The notes: a model not told the origin generated them from the letters alone. 64,000 nucleotides of DNA from Ensifer sp. BR816 (GCF_000378985.1 NZ_KB905370.1:2409006-2473005), one strand, 5' to 3'. Shown: positions 34,420-43,989, counted from the first letter of the stretch. Program-made: numbers and translations.

Positions 34420-34528
34420 CTCTTGGGCAAGGATGTTCTCACGGGTTGCGAATTCCGTGAGAGCTGCGAGCGGCAAACGGGGGACCGCATGATTTTCTCG
34501 GAGTTGGAAACATCCTCTAGGTTGGCTG

Positions 34529-36790
34529 ATGCACTTTGATGTTGTTCATGCTGCTGACCCACGATTTCAGGGCGGGACGTCGAGCGCATTAAGAGCCGAA
34601 TTAAAGGCAGCGAAACTTTGGGGGTTGAGCTGTGGTTTGCTGCCATTTCTAGGACATCAGCAGTCTCCCGTTGGCGTCTTCGAAAATCGCTTGGCGGCCG
34701 TGATCGACCAGTCGAATACTGTTTGGCTGACCGGATCGGAAGAGGCGACCTGCGACATTCTTCTGGCGCATCATCCTGCCGTCTTTGAACGAATGCCGCG
34801 TTCGCCGGTACGTTTACGGCCTCGCCGTGTCGTGTGTGTGGTTCATCATCCGCTTTTCGACGGTCAACGTATTCAGCAATATGAGCTCGCAGTTGTGGAG
34901 CGTGTTTTGGATCGCCTCTTCGGCGTTCCGGTCACCTTTGCTCCTGTTGGTCCGAAAGTCAGATCTCAGTTCGAAGGACTCGGCACGAGAGGGCCCACAC
35001 TTCTGCGGCACGATTTATGGAACATGGTCGACCTCGCCGAATGGCCCCAACATCAGAGAGATGCTCCAAAAGACCGCGTTAATTTGGGACGGCACACGAG
35101 GGAGAACCCTCTGAAATGGCCTGATTGTGTGGATGACTTGCGGGCAGCCTATCCGGAACGGGATGATTTCAGCATTAAAGTCCTGGGCGGTGTTCCGGAC
35201 GCGCTTCGGAACTGGATAGGCTCGAACTGGGAAATTCTTGCTTTCTCAGAAAACGATGTGCCCGACTTTCTCAGGCGCCTGGATTTTTACGTCTATTTTC
35301 ACAGCAGGCATTGGGTGGAGGCGTTTGGCATTTGTGTCGCGGAAGCACTGGCCAGCGGTCTGGTGACAGTGCTTGATCCCTCATTTGAGAGCCTTTTCGA
35401 AGATGGCGCCGCCTATTGCAATGTTGCGGAAACGGGAAACGTCATCGAGCGATTCATCGGTTCGCCTTCAGCTTATGTCCAACAATCAAATGCCGCGCGA
35501 GAACTCGTCCGGAGAAAATTTGCGATCGATCAGTATCCGCAAAGGATGGCACGCCTTTACGATGATCTGGAACTGCCAACGGCTCCGGTCCTGAAACGCA
35601 GTCAAGCTACGGGCAGTCCTTACTCAGAGAGAAATACTGCAGATGACAGACCGGTCCGTTTACCCCCCCGGCGGATAGGTCCGAGGCGACGGGTTCTTTT
35701 CGTGGCCACAAACGGGGTCGGGCTAGGACACATCACGCGTCTGATGGCTATCGCTGAGCGTTTGTCTGATGACGTGGATCCTATCTTCTTTACGAGATCG
35801 GCCGGAGCCGCCCTGGTCTTTGCGCGAGGTCACGCGGTAGACTATATCCCCTGCGGCCTCGCGATGGGGGTTACGGACGAAAGCTGGAACAGGGCGTACG
35901 TGCAAGAGTTGCTGAGCGCCGTGGAGGCCTTTGATGTTTCAGCTGTGGTGTTTGATGGCAATAGGCCATTTCCAGGATTAATTGCCGTCGCTGAGAGCCG
36001 TCGTGATGTGTCCTGGATCTGGATACGTAGGGCCTTGTGGCGCGTTGATCATGAGTTCAGTCCGGACTCCCAGGACGTGTTCGACATGGTCATAGAGCCA
36101 GGCGAATTTGCCCATGACGAGGACCACGGGCCGACCCGCGATTTGCCAGGTGCGGTTGCCGTTCCGCCTTTGCTTCTTTTGGAGCCGGGCGCGGGCTTGC
36201 CCCGGAGCGAAGCTGCCGCCAAACTAGGCGTCAATTCAGACCGCTTCACTGTCGCAGTACAATTGGGCTCACAGCGCAATTTCGACTTTGCAGGCCTGCC
36301 CGAACTCCTTCTCGCCCGATTGGCAAGACGGGATATCCAAACGGTCCAGATCCTCAATCCCCTTGCCAGGCCTTCCGACGATGGTGGATCGGTGGTTCCA
36401 CGCAGAAGCCTTTATCCCCTGACTGACTGTTTCAGTGCGATCGATCTTCTGGTGACCAACGCTGGATACAACAGCTTCCATGAAAGCGTCTTTGGGGGAA
36501 TCCCCTCGATTTTCGTGCCCAATGAAGCGCCGGAAATGGACGATCAGCATCTTCGCGCTGTTTATGCCCAGTCGGCGGGATTAGGCCTATGTCTGCGATA
36601 CTCCGAGTTGAACCGCGTAGAGACAATCCTCGACCTGGCGCTTTCCGATGACTTTCGGGCCGAGGTCCGGCGGCGGTCAGCGCGCTTGAGTTTCGTCAAT
36701 GGTGCTGCCATCGCCGCGAAGTTGATCGAGCAGCTTGTTTTTAGTATTCGCGCTGACCGCCCTTTGCATGCCTCGATTGCTCGCACGTGA
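34529..36790 (+). CDS. Fused two-domain glycosyltransferase
   Basis: The 753-residue protein joins two GT-B type halves. Residues 1-350 resemble a GT4-like enzyme: HHPLFDGQ, then FYVYFHSRHWVEAFGICVAE and ALASGLVTVLDPSFE, the usual acidic donor-sugar site. Residues about 385-750 resemble a GT28/MurG-like enzyme: VLFVATNGVGLGHITRLMAI, AVQLGSQRN and LVTNAGYNSFHESVFGGIPS for the donor site. Both should act in the cytoplasm on a surface glycan or glycolipid. No other polysaccharide genes lie nearby. The end overlaps a convergent gene by 50 bases. Confidence 0.85.
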   Translation: MHFDVVHAADPRFQGGTSSALRAELKAAKLWGLSCGLLPFLGHQQSPVGVFENRLAAVIDQSNTVWLTGSEEATCDILLAHHPAVFERMPRSPVRLRPRRVVCVVHHPLFDGQRIQQYELAVVERVLDRLFGVPVTFAPVGPKVRSQFEGLGTRGPTLLRHDLWNMVDLAEWPQHQRDAPKDRVNLGRHTRENPLKWPDCVDDLRAAYPERDDFSIKVLGGVPDALRNWIGSNWEILAFSENDVPDFLRRLDFYVYFHSRHWVEAFGICVAEALASGLVTVLDPSFESLFEDGAAYCNVAETGNVIERFIGSPSAYVQQSNAARELVRRKFAIDQYPQRMARLYDDLELPTAPVLKRSQATGSPYSERNTADDRPVRLPPRRIGPRRRVLFVATNGVGLGHITRLMAIAERLSDDVDPIFFTRSAGAALVFARGHAVDYIPCGLAMGVTDESWNRAYVQELLSAVEAFDVSAVVFDGNRPFPGLIAVAESRRDVSWIWIRRALWRVDHEFSPDSQDVFDMVIEPGEFAHDEDHGPTRDLPGAVAVPPLLLLEPGAGLPRSEAAAKLGVNSDRFTVAVQLGSQRNFDFAGLPELLLARLARRDIQTVQILNPLARPSDDGGSVVPRRSLYPLTDCFSAIDLLVTNAGYNSFHESVFGGIPSIFVPNEAPEMDDQHLRAVYAQSAGLGLCLRYSELNRVETILDLALSDDFRAEVRRRSARLSFVNGAAIAAKLIEQLVFSIRADRPLHASIART

Positions 36791-37286
36791 GCTGTTGGAC
36801 GATGTTTTCGCCGATCTGATCGGTAAGAAACTCATCGATGCTCGACGACAGTGCAATTTCGTTGGAAATGTCCCATTTCGCCAGGATCAGTGCCCAGCGC
36901 TGGCGAATGTATCGGCCATAGTTTTCCGGTGGCACTGATGGTAGGTGCCGATGCGTGGGAAGGAATTCCAACGGAGCGGAATGGGCAGCAATCAAATCCA
37001 CCCGCAATTCTGACAGTACCACAATTGGAAATTCGGTGTTGCCTCTGCAAGCTTTTACCGTCGTGTCAAGAATCTCGACAAGATTGGCGGGCATTGTGCC
37101 CAAGACGGAGATCAAGCTTCTGGGATTTGCCTCGAGCGTGGGGTCCTGGAAGAGATAATTCAGGCTCCTCTCTTCCTCAACAGAATCGTTGGCGCTCACA
37201 ATTCTGTTGGGCCTGCTCAACGAAAAGTACGAGCCGGCTCTGTCGATAATCCACCGCACGGCCACTCCTGTGCTTCCTAAACCCAC
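36741..37286 (-). CDS. Hypothetical protein overlapping the glycosyltransferase end
   Basis: The 181-residue frame (GTG start at 37286) has normal protein composition: EEERSLNYLFQDPTLEANPR, GTMPANLVEILDTTVKACRG and ILAKWDISNEIALSSSIDEF. Its last 50 bases lie antisense to the end of the glycosyltransferase gene. No family is recognised. It begins 18 bases after the caspase-like gene ends, on the same strand, and may share its transcript. Confidence 0.6.
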   Translation of the reverse strand: MGLGSTGVAVRWIIDRAGSYFSLSRPNRIVSANDSVEEERSLNYLFQDPTLEANPRSLISVLGTMPANLVEILDTTVKACRGNTEFPIVVLSELRVDLIAAHSAPLEFLPTHRHLPSVPPENYGRYIRQRWALILAKWDISNEIALSSSIDEFLTDQIGENIVQQLTCEQSRHAKGGQREY

Positions 37287-37304
37287 GTCATAACAAATAC
37301 AATT

Positions 37305-39443
37305 TCAAAGCCCGTTTTGCTGAACAAATAGTTCAACCTCTTCCTCGACCGCTTTTCGTGCGGCGGCATCGAGTTTCTCGCCAACTGATGTCCTCGTTTT
37401 ATCCGCCCCTTCGACCTTGAAGCGGGTTGCCAGCGTTGCATTGAAATATGCGCGCCGCATGTCCGGCTTTCCACGCGCAAAGGAACCTTCCGCGTAACCT
37501 TTGGCGAGCTCGAGATAGGCGTCCTCAAAGCCCCGGCGCGCTGACAATTCAAACAACGAAAGTGCGCGATTGGCATCGCGGGGCACCTTGCCGTCTCCCT
37601 TCAGGAGAAGGCGCCCTGCGTAGAGTGGCGCATACTGGTTGCCCATCTCCGTCGCACGGAGCATCAGATCCAGTCCTCGTTTGACGTCCTTTCGCACGCC
37701 CAAGCCGCTGACATAGGCACGGCCGAGATTATTTATCGCGTCGATCTGCCCGGCATCGGCGGCTGCAGAATAAAGTTTTGTCGCCTCGATATCATCCTTC
37801 TTCACACCCGTGCCGCGGCGGAAGCTGTCGCCCAGCGCGTTGATTGCATTCGACCAGCCACTCGATGCTGCAAGCCTGTACCAGAGGATCCCTTCCTCGG
37901 GGATTTTCGGCACTCCTTGGCCACGTATGTAAGCTGATCCGACATTCGTCCTTGCCCTGAGATTTCCGAGAGACGCCGCCTTCATGTACAGATCGAAGGC
38001 ACGCTTGAAATCCACCTCACGACCCATCCCGACGCGCGCCATATATCCGAGGTTGACGAGTGCGGCGCTGTATTGTTGTTCGCTGGCGAGCCCGTAAAAG
38101 TGTTCGGCCCATTCATAGCGCCGGGCTATTTCCAGAACCCGGCCAAACTGGTACTGCAGGCGCGGATTTGTGGGATTTGCAGCAAGCGCGAAACCACAGG
38201 CTCGCAGCCCATCGCGGACATTGACGAGCCCGTTTGTGACACCAGGTACAACGCGTTGCGGGTCGTTTGGATCGGCTGCGTAGAGGTCGCAATCCGTGAC
38301 AAGCGTTTTCATTCCGCTTTGCGTGGCTGGCATTTCGCGCGGCCAGACACGAAAAGTCTCACTTACGGCGCGTTCGCCGGCTTGCTGAAAAACAAACTCC
38401 TCACCAGCGGCTGCAGTCTTTGCACTCAAGGGCGTCTCGGTGGAAATCGGTGTGGCAGCAAGTGCGCCAGTGACAAATAGCCCACGCTCATGCAAGGCAG
38501 CAATCTGGAGTTTGCTTCGTTCAAGCGCTTCCGCCGCAAGCTGGCTCTTTGGAAATGCCTTTACGAAGCGTTCGAAATCCGTCGGGTCGGGACTGTCCTG
38601 AATGAAGTGCCAGAGCACCCGATCGAGCGTCAGTTCCCCGTTACGAGCCGAGCCCTCCGGTGCCGATTTGATGTCGCCCGGGCGAAAGACGAACCTTGTC
38701 TCAATCGAGCCAGTGATCCACGGTATCTGCGATCCGTTGGTAGCGAGCCGCACATCTCCGCGCACTGTTCTGAATGTGTCATAAACGTCGAGTCCGGGCT
38801 GCTGAAGCGCATTCGCAAGCGCCGAAGAATAGGGGCTGTTCACGCCTGTACCGTCATAAGCCACTTCGCCGGCGCCTGTGGCAAAGGCGATGAGAACCTG
38901 GCCTGCGCCGGCCTCGATATTCGCCAGACCCTCCCCCAGTCCCTTTTGGGAGGTGAGGGGATTGTTGCGGCAGGCGTCAAGGATGATCAGTTTGACGCCA
39001 ACCGGATCGTCCTTCACGATGTCAATGAGTGAATTGAGCGCGATGGCGTCATCAATGACCTCCTTCGGCGATCCCGTTCTTACATCGACGGGCAGCAGCA
39101 GGTTTCGCCCTTCGTGCTGCAACGCATGGCCCGCATAGTAGAGGATAGCCATATCGGCGCCGAGAAGATGGGTGCGGATTGCATTTTCGAGGTCATCGAC
39201 GACTGCTTTTTTGACGTCGTAGAAAAGTAGGACATCGAAGCCAAGCTCCGTCAGCGTCGCGGCGATCAGCTTCGAGTCATTTTTCGGATTTGCCAGAGGC
39301 GCAAACTCGTATTCGCCGTTTCCAACCACGATAGCCGCTCGCCGTTCCGCGTAGGCCATCGATGAGAACGCCGCTAAGAGAAGCGCCACCAGTGGAAGCA
39401 GGAAAGTCCATTTCAGCCGAAAGGAAGAAATATTCTGTGCCAT
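37305..39443 (-). CDS. Caspase-like (peptidase C14) protein with Sel1 repeats
   Basis: ATG 39443 gives 712 residues; the open frame runs to 39869 but the part before has no protein features. A signal/anchor helix (11-32) precedes the caspase domain: RAAIVVGNGEYEFAPL, the catalytic histidine in ILYYAGHALQHEG (His106) and the cysteine in LIILDACRNNP (Cys158). From about 430 to 690 several Sel1-like repeats follow (e.g. YMARVGMGREVDFKRAFDLY). It is thus an exported or membrane-tied metacaspase-like protease with a protein-binding tail. It is divergent from vgrG across 389 bases. Confidence 0.9.
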   Translation of the reverse strand: MAQNISSFRLKWTFLLPLVALLLAAFSSMAYAERRAAIVVGNGEYEFAPLANPKNDSKLIAATLTELGFDVLLFYDVKKAVVDDLENAIRTHLLGADMAILYYAGHALQHEGRNLLLPVDVRTGSPKEVIDDAIALNSLIDIVKDDPVGVKLIILDACRNNPLTSQKGLGEGLANIEAGAGQVLIAFATGAGEVAYDGTGVNSPYSSALANALQQPGLDVYDTFRTVRGDVRLATNGSQIPWITGSIETRFVFRPGDIKSAPEGSARNGELTLDRVLWHFIQDSPDPTDFERFVKAFPKSQLAAEALERSKLQIAALHERGLFVTGALAATPISTETPLSAKTAAAGEEFVFQQAGERAVSETFRVWPREMPATQSGMKTLVTDCDLYAADPNDPQRVVPGVTNGLVNVRDGLRACGFALAANPTNPRLQYQFGRVLEIARRYEWAEHFYGLASEQQYSAALVNLGYMARVGMGREVDFKRAFDLYMKAASLGNLRARTNVGSAYIRGQGVPKIPEEGILWYRLAASSGWSNAINALGDSFRRGTGVKKDDIEATKLYSAAADAGQIDAINNLGRAYVSGLGVRKDVKRGLDLMLRATEMGNQYAPLYAGRLLLKGDGKVPRDANRALSLFELSARRGFEDAYLELAKGYAEGSFARGKPDMRRAYFNATLATRFKVEGADKTRTSVGEKLDAAARKAVEEEVELFVQQNGL

Positions 39444-39832
39444 TGGCGCCGTCAGCCTAATTGCTGCTTCGTTCGATTGCTTAGCGAGAATATTTGCATA
39501 GCCATAGTAGTGCAAATTTTGCAGTTCCGCAGCCGGGAAAAAACAGGGTCGTTTGCAAATGTGAAAGGTTGTTCCCCGCTGCATTTTCTGGCCGGATCTC
39601 GGTGCGCCAGCGTGAATCAGCCAGGTTTCGCCGCTCAGGCTCTGTCCTAGAGAGTAACCAAGTCGAACAGAAATGACTCCACCTGCAATTTTTGAGGGGA
39701 AGATTCGAGGTCGATACTTCAACCTGGGAGTATAGAGCGGTGCAAGGACATGCGTCTTTCGAGGCGACTGGTCTTTATGGTAGGTTGATTGTCGAAGACT
39801 GCCGGCGTCACGAGACAGGGGGCACTCTCCGC
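39444..39832. promoter_or_regulatory. Divergent spacer between caspase-like gene and vgrG
   Basis: This 389-base spacer should hold the promoters of both genes. AT-rich words occur near 39480-39560 (for example TTTGCATAG and TGCAAATTTTGCA, a short palindrome TGCAAA-TTTTGCA at 39511-39523). No clear -35/-10 pair or sigma-54 site could be fixed. An open frame upstream of vgrG from 39692 is in phase but is not needed. Confidence 0.4.
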
Positions 39833-42139
39833 ATGGCCGAAGACCGCAAGACAATCGTCCGGACGCCACTAGACCCCGGGACGCTGACCTTCACGCATCT
39901 CATCGGCCATGACGAAATCAGCCGCTGCTTTGCATTCACCGTGGGATTTGTCAGTTCCGACGAGAACGTCGACCCACTAAAGCTCCTCGGAAAGCCAATC
40001 TCGGTGGAGGGTGAGTCTCAGGATCCCAAACGCTGGTTCAGCGGGCTCATTACGGATTTTCGCCTGATCCGCATACAAGAAGGATTCGCATACTACGAAG
40101 CCGAGGTGCGGCCGTGGCTCTGGCTGTTGGGTAACACAACCGATTGTCGTATCTTCCAGAACATGAGTGTTCCGGAAATCGCCGAGGAGATCTTCTCTAA
40201 ATACAAGCCGGCCAAGTTCGAAAAACGGTTGCAGGGTTCCTACGAGGCGCGGGAATACTGTGTTCAGTATGACGAAAACGACCTGGACTTCGTGCAACGC
40301 CTGCTCGAGCACGAAGGCATCATGTATTTCTTCGAGTATGGCGACGGCGAACACACCCTTATCCTTGCCGATGCCATGAACAAGCTGAAGCCTGCGCCCG
40401 GTTATGCGACGGTCAAGTTCCGCGCGGAAGGCGAACCGGTGCGACGGGACCTGGAATATATCACCGAATGGGTGGCGACAACCTCCGTCCACCCGGGTAC
40501 CTATGCCCACACGGACTACGATTTCACTAAGCCCGCCGCCGATCTGATGGCGCAATCGGCGCAGCCCTTCAGTCATTCGGAATCACAGGGAGAGTACTAC
40601 CGTCATCCCGGCGCGCACCTGACCGTCGGTCGCGGCGATTCCGTTGCCGTCGTAAGGCGCGAGGAAATCCAGGCTGCGCACAGGCGGATCGCAGCCGCCG
40701 GCACTGTGCGCGGGCTCGCTTCGGGATGCACGTTCAAGCTCGAAGACTTCCCTCGCAAGGATCAAAACGCGGAATATCTCGTGCTTCGCGCCGAGTACCG
40801 CCTTTTTGACCCAGGCTACCGGCCCGCCGCCTATGCGGAAGAGGAGACCTTCCGCGCCAGCCTGAAGGTCGCGCCCACGTCGCTGACTTACCGGCCGCCG
40901 CGCATCACGCCTCGGCCGATCATGCGTGGCCCGCAGACAGCGACAGTCGTCGGCCCAAAGGGCGAGGAAATCTTCACGGACAAATACGCTCGCGTGAAGG
41001 TGCAGTTCCACTGGGACCGACTTGGCAAGAAAGACCAGAACAGTTCCTGCTTCGTGCGGGTCTCGCAGACTTGGGCAGGCGCGGGCTGGGGGTTCATTCA
41101 GATCCCACGCATCGGCCAGGAGGTGATCATCGACTTCCTTGAAGGTGACCCCGACCGGCCGATCATCACCGGCAGGGTTTATAACGGGAAGGAAATGCCT
41201 CCCTACGAGCTACCGGGAAATGCCACTCAATCAGGGCTGAAGACGAATTCCTCACCCGGCGGAGGAGGCTGGAACGAATTGCGCTTTGAGGACAAGGCGG
41301 GATCGGAGGAAGTCTATTTTCAGGCGCAGAAGGACAACAACCTGCTGATCAAGAATGACCGCAGCAAGCTGGTCCAGCACGACCAATCGGACCGCATTGA
41401 TAACAATGCCAAGCATTCTGTTGGCGTGAACCTCGACGAGGATGTCGGCAACAACAAGACGACCAAGGTGGGCGTGGACCGCACGGTCAATATCGGCTCC
41501 AACGATACCGAGACGGTCGGGCTCAATCGCTCGCTCACCGTGGGCGTTGATGAAACGATCAGCATCGGCTCGAATTCCACCGAGACGATCGGCTCCAACC
41601 ACACCCAGACCATCGGCATCGTCCAGACGGTGACTGTGGGGGCGTCTCGCGTCGACTCGGTCGGTGCGACGGAAACCAGGTCGGTCGGGACGGCACAGAT
41701 GAACACCATCGGCGCGACGCGGTCGGTGAGTGTGGGCAGCAGCCAAAGCCATGACATCGGTGCGTCTGACAGCTGGGAAATTGGCAGCGACCAGAGCGTC
41801 CAGATCGGCGGCGGACAGATGAGCGAGATCGGCAAGGGCCGCAGCGCGAGAATCGCTGCGGACGATTCAACGCAGATCGGCGGAGCGAGATCGGTGAAGG
41901 TTGCCAAGAGCAGCCTGGTCGAAATTGGCCAGGATGGTGGTGTGAACGTCGGGAAGAAGCTGGTGATCGAGGCAGGCGAAGCAATCACCATCAAGACTGG
42001 CTCGGCAATGATCGTAATGAAAAAGGACGGCACGATCACGATCGAAGGCAAGGATGTTTCGGTCAACGCAAATGGCAAGTTTGTCGGCAAGGCTTCGGGC
42101 GAGGTCACTTGGAAGGGCAGCAAGATCAATCAGAACTAG
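39833..42139 (+). CDS. vgrG: T6SS spike protein VgrG
   Basis: From ATG 39833 the protein has 768 residues. The gp27-like part starts at LTFTHLIGHDEISRCFAFTV and includes DENDLDFVQRLLEHEGIMYF. The gp5/OB part carries HWDRLGKKDQNSSCFVRVSQ and IPRIGQEVIIDFLEGDPDRP. After about residue 500 comes a long array of imperfect 8-residue repeats (IGSNSTET, IGSNHTQT and so on) that forms the beta-helix needle. There is no extra C-terminal toxin domain, so cargo must bind the tip. It heads a three-gene plus-strand run. Confidence 0.97.
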   Translation: MAEDRKTIVRTPLDPGTLTFTHLIGHDEISRCFAFTVGFVSSDENVDPLKLLGKPISVEGESQDPKRWFSGLITDFRLIRIQEGFAYYEAEVRPWLWLLGNTTDCRIFQNMSVPEIAEEIFSKYKPAKFEKRLQGSYEAREYCVQYDENDLDFVQRLLEHEGIMYFFEYGDGEHTLILADAMNKLKPAPGYATVKFRAEGEPVRRDLEYITEWVATTSVHPGTYAHTDYDFTKPAADLMAQSAQPFSHSESQGEYYRHPGAHLTVGRGDSVAVVRREEIQAAHRRIAAAGTVRGLASGCTFKLEDFPRKDQNAEYLVLRAEYRLFDPGYRPAAYAEEETFRASLKVAPTSLTYRPPRITPRPIMRGPQTATVVGPKGEEIFTDKYARVKVQFHWDRLGKKDQNSSCFVRVSQTWAGAGWGFIQIPRIGQEVIIDFLEGDPDRPIITGRVYNGKEMPPYELPGNATQSGLKTNSSPGGGGWNELRFEDKAGSEEVYFQAQKDNNLLIKNDRSKLVQHDQSDRIDNNAKHSVGVNLDEDVGNNKTTKVGVDRTVNIGSNDTETVGLNRSLTVGVDETISIGSNSTETIGSNHTQTIGIVQTVTVGASRVDSVGATETRSVGTAQMNTIGATRSVSVGSSQSHDIGASDSWEIGSDQSVQIGGGQMSEIGKGRSARIAADDSTQIGGARSVKVAKSSLVEIGQDGGVNVGKKLVIEAGEAITIKTGSAMIVMKKDGTITIEGKDVSVNANGKFVGKASGEVTWKGSKINQN

Positions 42140-42152
42140 GGGGCAATCATAG

Positions 42153-42578
42153 ATGTCCGACACTCGGGAACGTATTGAAGGCGTGGTGATCGGGATTTTG
42201 CTGGGCTTTGAGGCAGGCGCACCGCTGGTAGTCTTTCCTGGCAATCCCCGCGAAACCGCACTGCCTGCGCGCAGCCTTGCCGACCTGACGTCCGTGACGA
42301 TCGGAGCCGAAGTCGCGCTGCTCTTCGAGGGCGGAGACCCGGCACGGCCGCTCGTTGTTGGCCGGATCGTCGAACCGGCGCGCAAGACTTCGACGCCGAA
42401 TGTCGTTCGGGACGGCGAGCGCGTGCGCATCACCGGCGACGAGCGCATCGAGCTTCGCTGCGGCAAGGCGACAATCATCATGGAAAAAGACGGTCATATC
42501 ACCATCCGCGGCACCTATGTGACCAGCCACGCTAGCGCCGCAAACCGCATTCGTGGCGGATCGGTGAACCTCAACTGA
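42153..42578 (+). CDS. DUF6484 protein, vgrG-linked
   Basis: The 141-residue protein reads EGVVIGILLGFEAGAPLVVF, then ALPARSLADL and PLVVGRIVEP, with a final part related to the VgrG tail (GERVRITGDERIELRCGKAT and KDGHITIRG). DUF6484 genes usually lie next to vgrG; they may act as tip adaptors or spike extensions. It follows vgrG by 13 bases and overlaps the next gene by one base (TGATG). Confidence 0.85.
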   Translation: MSDTRERIEGVVIGILLGFEAGAPLVVFPGNPRETALPARSLADLTSVTIGAEVALLFEGGDPARPLVVGRIVEPARKTSTPNVVRDGERVRITGDERIELRCGKATIIMEKDGHITIRGTYVTSHASAANRIRGGSVNLN

Positions 42579-42925
42579 TGGCCGCCGTACCCATCCTTCG
42601 CGAAATTGCCCGGCAGCATGCCGAAATGGCCGCATTCCTGTGGACGGTCTACGACTGGCATCTGCTGCATCCGGATGAGAATCCCGACATGGACGAGGAG
42701 CGGCTCGACCGGTTGATCGAGCGATTGGAAGCGCATCTCGACGGTCTGCGCGTGGCGGGGAAGGCCGGGCTGGAAATTGCCAGCGAGCGCTACGCCGAAT
42801 ACCCGGAGGCCGGCGAGTTGTTCGTGATCCGAATGCTCAAGGCAGCACAGCCTATCCCGATCAGGCAATTGGACCTGGAGAAAGTCAGGGAATATCTCAG
42901 GGTAAACGGGGCTTTGCGACGCTGA
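42578..42925 (+). CDS. Short TIGR02270-like protein
   Basis: The 115-residue product starts like TIGR02270 proteins of T6SS loci: ILREIARQHAEMAAFLWTVY, then LDRLIERLEAHLDGLRVAGK and EIASERYAEYPEAGELFVIR. Those proteins are normally about 400 residues with HEAT-like repeats; here only the first quarter exists and the end, VREYLRVNGALRR, is different. It may be a truncated gene or a real short form. It ends 8 bases from the convergent immunity candidate. Confidence 0.75.
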   Translation: MAAVPILREIARQHAEMAAFLWTVYDWHLLHPDENPDMDEERLDRLIERLEAHLDGLRVAGKAGLEIASERYAEYPEAGELFVIRMLKAAQPIPIRQLDLEKVREYLRVNGALRR

Positions 42926-42933
42926 GGACAGCG

Positions 42934-43989
42934 CTATTCGCTGGCGAGGGCCCACATGTCGTCGGGAATCGGTATGCGCTCCCAACGATCCTCCTTGAAG
43001 ACAGCGACGCCGCCATAGTCGAAGAGGATGATATCGCGTCCGACTACGTCCATGCGGTTCGGCGTTGTAAGATCGGCGGGCAGCTCTATCGACCGCCTGT
43101 AGGCGAACGCCGTGTCGAAGACATGAATTCCCGCCTCGCCCAGGATCGCGATTTCGCCCTGCCACGGGCTGATGGTATAGAAATCGTCGGTCAGGCCGGT
43201 GGAGGAGAGGTCCTCCGTTGCGTTGAGACCGCTTGCGCGCACGATGATGCCGTGGTCACCCACCGCAACGATGTCACCGCCGGGCATGACGATACAGTCG
43301 TTCAGGCCGCCGCGAGCGTCCGTCGGGGCTTCCGTCCACCCACCATCGCGAAGGTATAGCGCGGCTGACGGCGGCACGCGGATCGTCCGGAACCGTTGTT
43401 GGAGAGCATCGGCGCCCTCCGCATCGCCGCTCCTGCGTGCGCGGTCGATCTGCGCCTGTTGCTCCGCCGTAGGATCGTTGTACTGGACCCGCTTCTGGCC
43501 GCAAAGCGCCAGAGGACCGCTGCCAGGGCGGATCGCCATTCCGAAGAAGGCGCAATCGTCAACCCCCGGCATGTCGGAATCGCACAAGCGCACCCAGTCG
43601 TCCTGCTGCCGGCGCTCATAAAGCTGCGAACCGTAACCGCAGGCATAGAGCCGGCCATTGTCGCTCGCGATCCGCGACATTGCTCCATAGCCTTCAGCGT
43701 CATCGCTTAGCACGCCGGCGCCCTCTATCTTTTCGACCGGGATGTCGCCGATCAGGAAGTATACGTCTCCCTCATTGCTCATCGGAACGAAGACCGGCTT
43801 GCCGTCGCCAGGGTCGACGATGGAGGTGATCGACTTGATCGTACGCGGTAATTCCGCATAACCCCACAAGATCTCGCGGCCTTCGTTGTACATGAGGACG
43901 ATGCTCTGAGGGTCTTCGTCTCTTAGCTCGCCAATCGAGATCGCGAACTGCTGTCGCGACACTGCGTGCCCCGCCCATATCCTGATCAT
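42934..43989 (-). CDS. Putative T6SS immunity protein (propeller-like)
   Basis: The 351-residue protein is built of repeated short beta motifs such as GRLYACGYGSQLYERRQQDD, AALYLRDGGWTEAP, GDIVAVGDHGIIVRAS and DIILFDYGGVAVFKEDRWER. This looks like a six- or seven-bladed propeller, often seen in predicted immunity proteins. It has no signal peptide, fitting protection against a DNase in the cytoplasm. It lies 117 bases after the effector gene on the same strand and is the last gene of the long T6SS run. The immunity role is inferred from position only. Confidence 0.6.
   Translation of the reverse strand: MIRIWAGHAVSRQQFAISIGELRDEDPQSIVLMYNEGREILWGYAELPRTIKSITSIVDPGDGKPVFVPMSNEGDVYFLIGDIPVEKIEGAGVLSDDAEGYGAMSRIASDNGRLYACGYGSQLYERRQQDDWVRLCDSDMPGVDDCAFFGMAIRPGSGPLALCGQKRVQYNDPTAEQQAQIDRARRSGDAEGADALQQRFRTIRVPPSAALYLRDGGWTEAPTDARGGLNDCIVMPGGDIVAVGDHGIIVRASGLNATEDLSSTGLTDDFYTISPWQGEIAILGEAGIHVFDTAFAYRRSIELPADLTTPNRMDVVGRDIILFDYGGVAVFKEDRWERIPIPDDMWALASE

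Noticed and set aside
41440..41900. Repeat array that could be mistaken for a CRISPR or satellite
   Set aside because: The period is 24 bases in frame with vgrG and encodes degenerate IGSN-type protein repeats; spacers and constant repeats are absent.
41320..42129. A 269-residue minus-strand frame opposite the VgrG tail
   Set aside because: The repeated Pro/Thr/Ser pattern is just the antisense of the VgrG repeat array.
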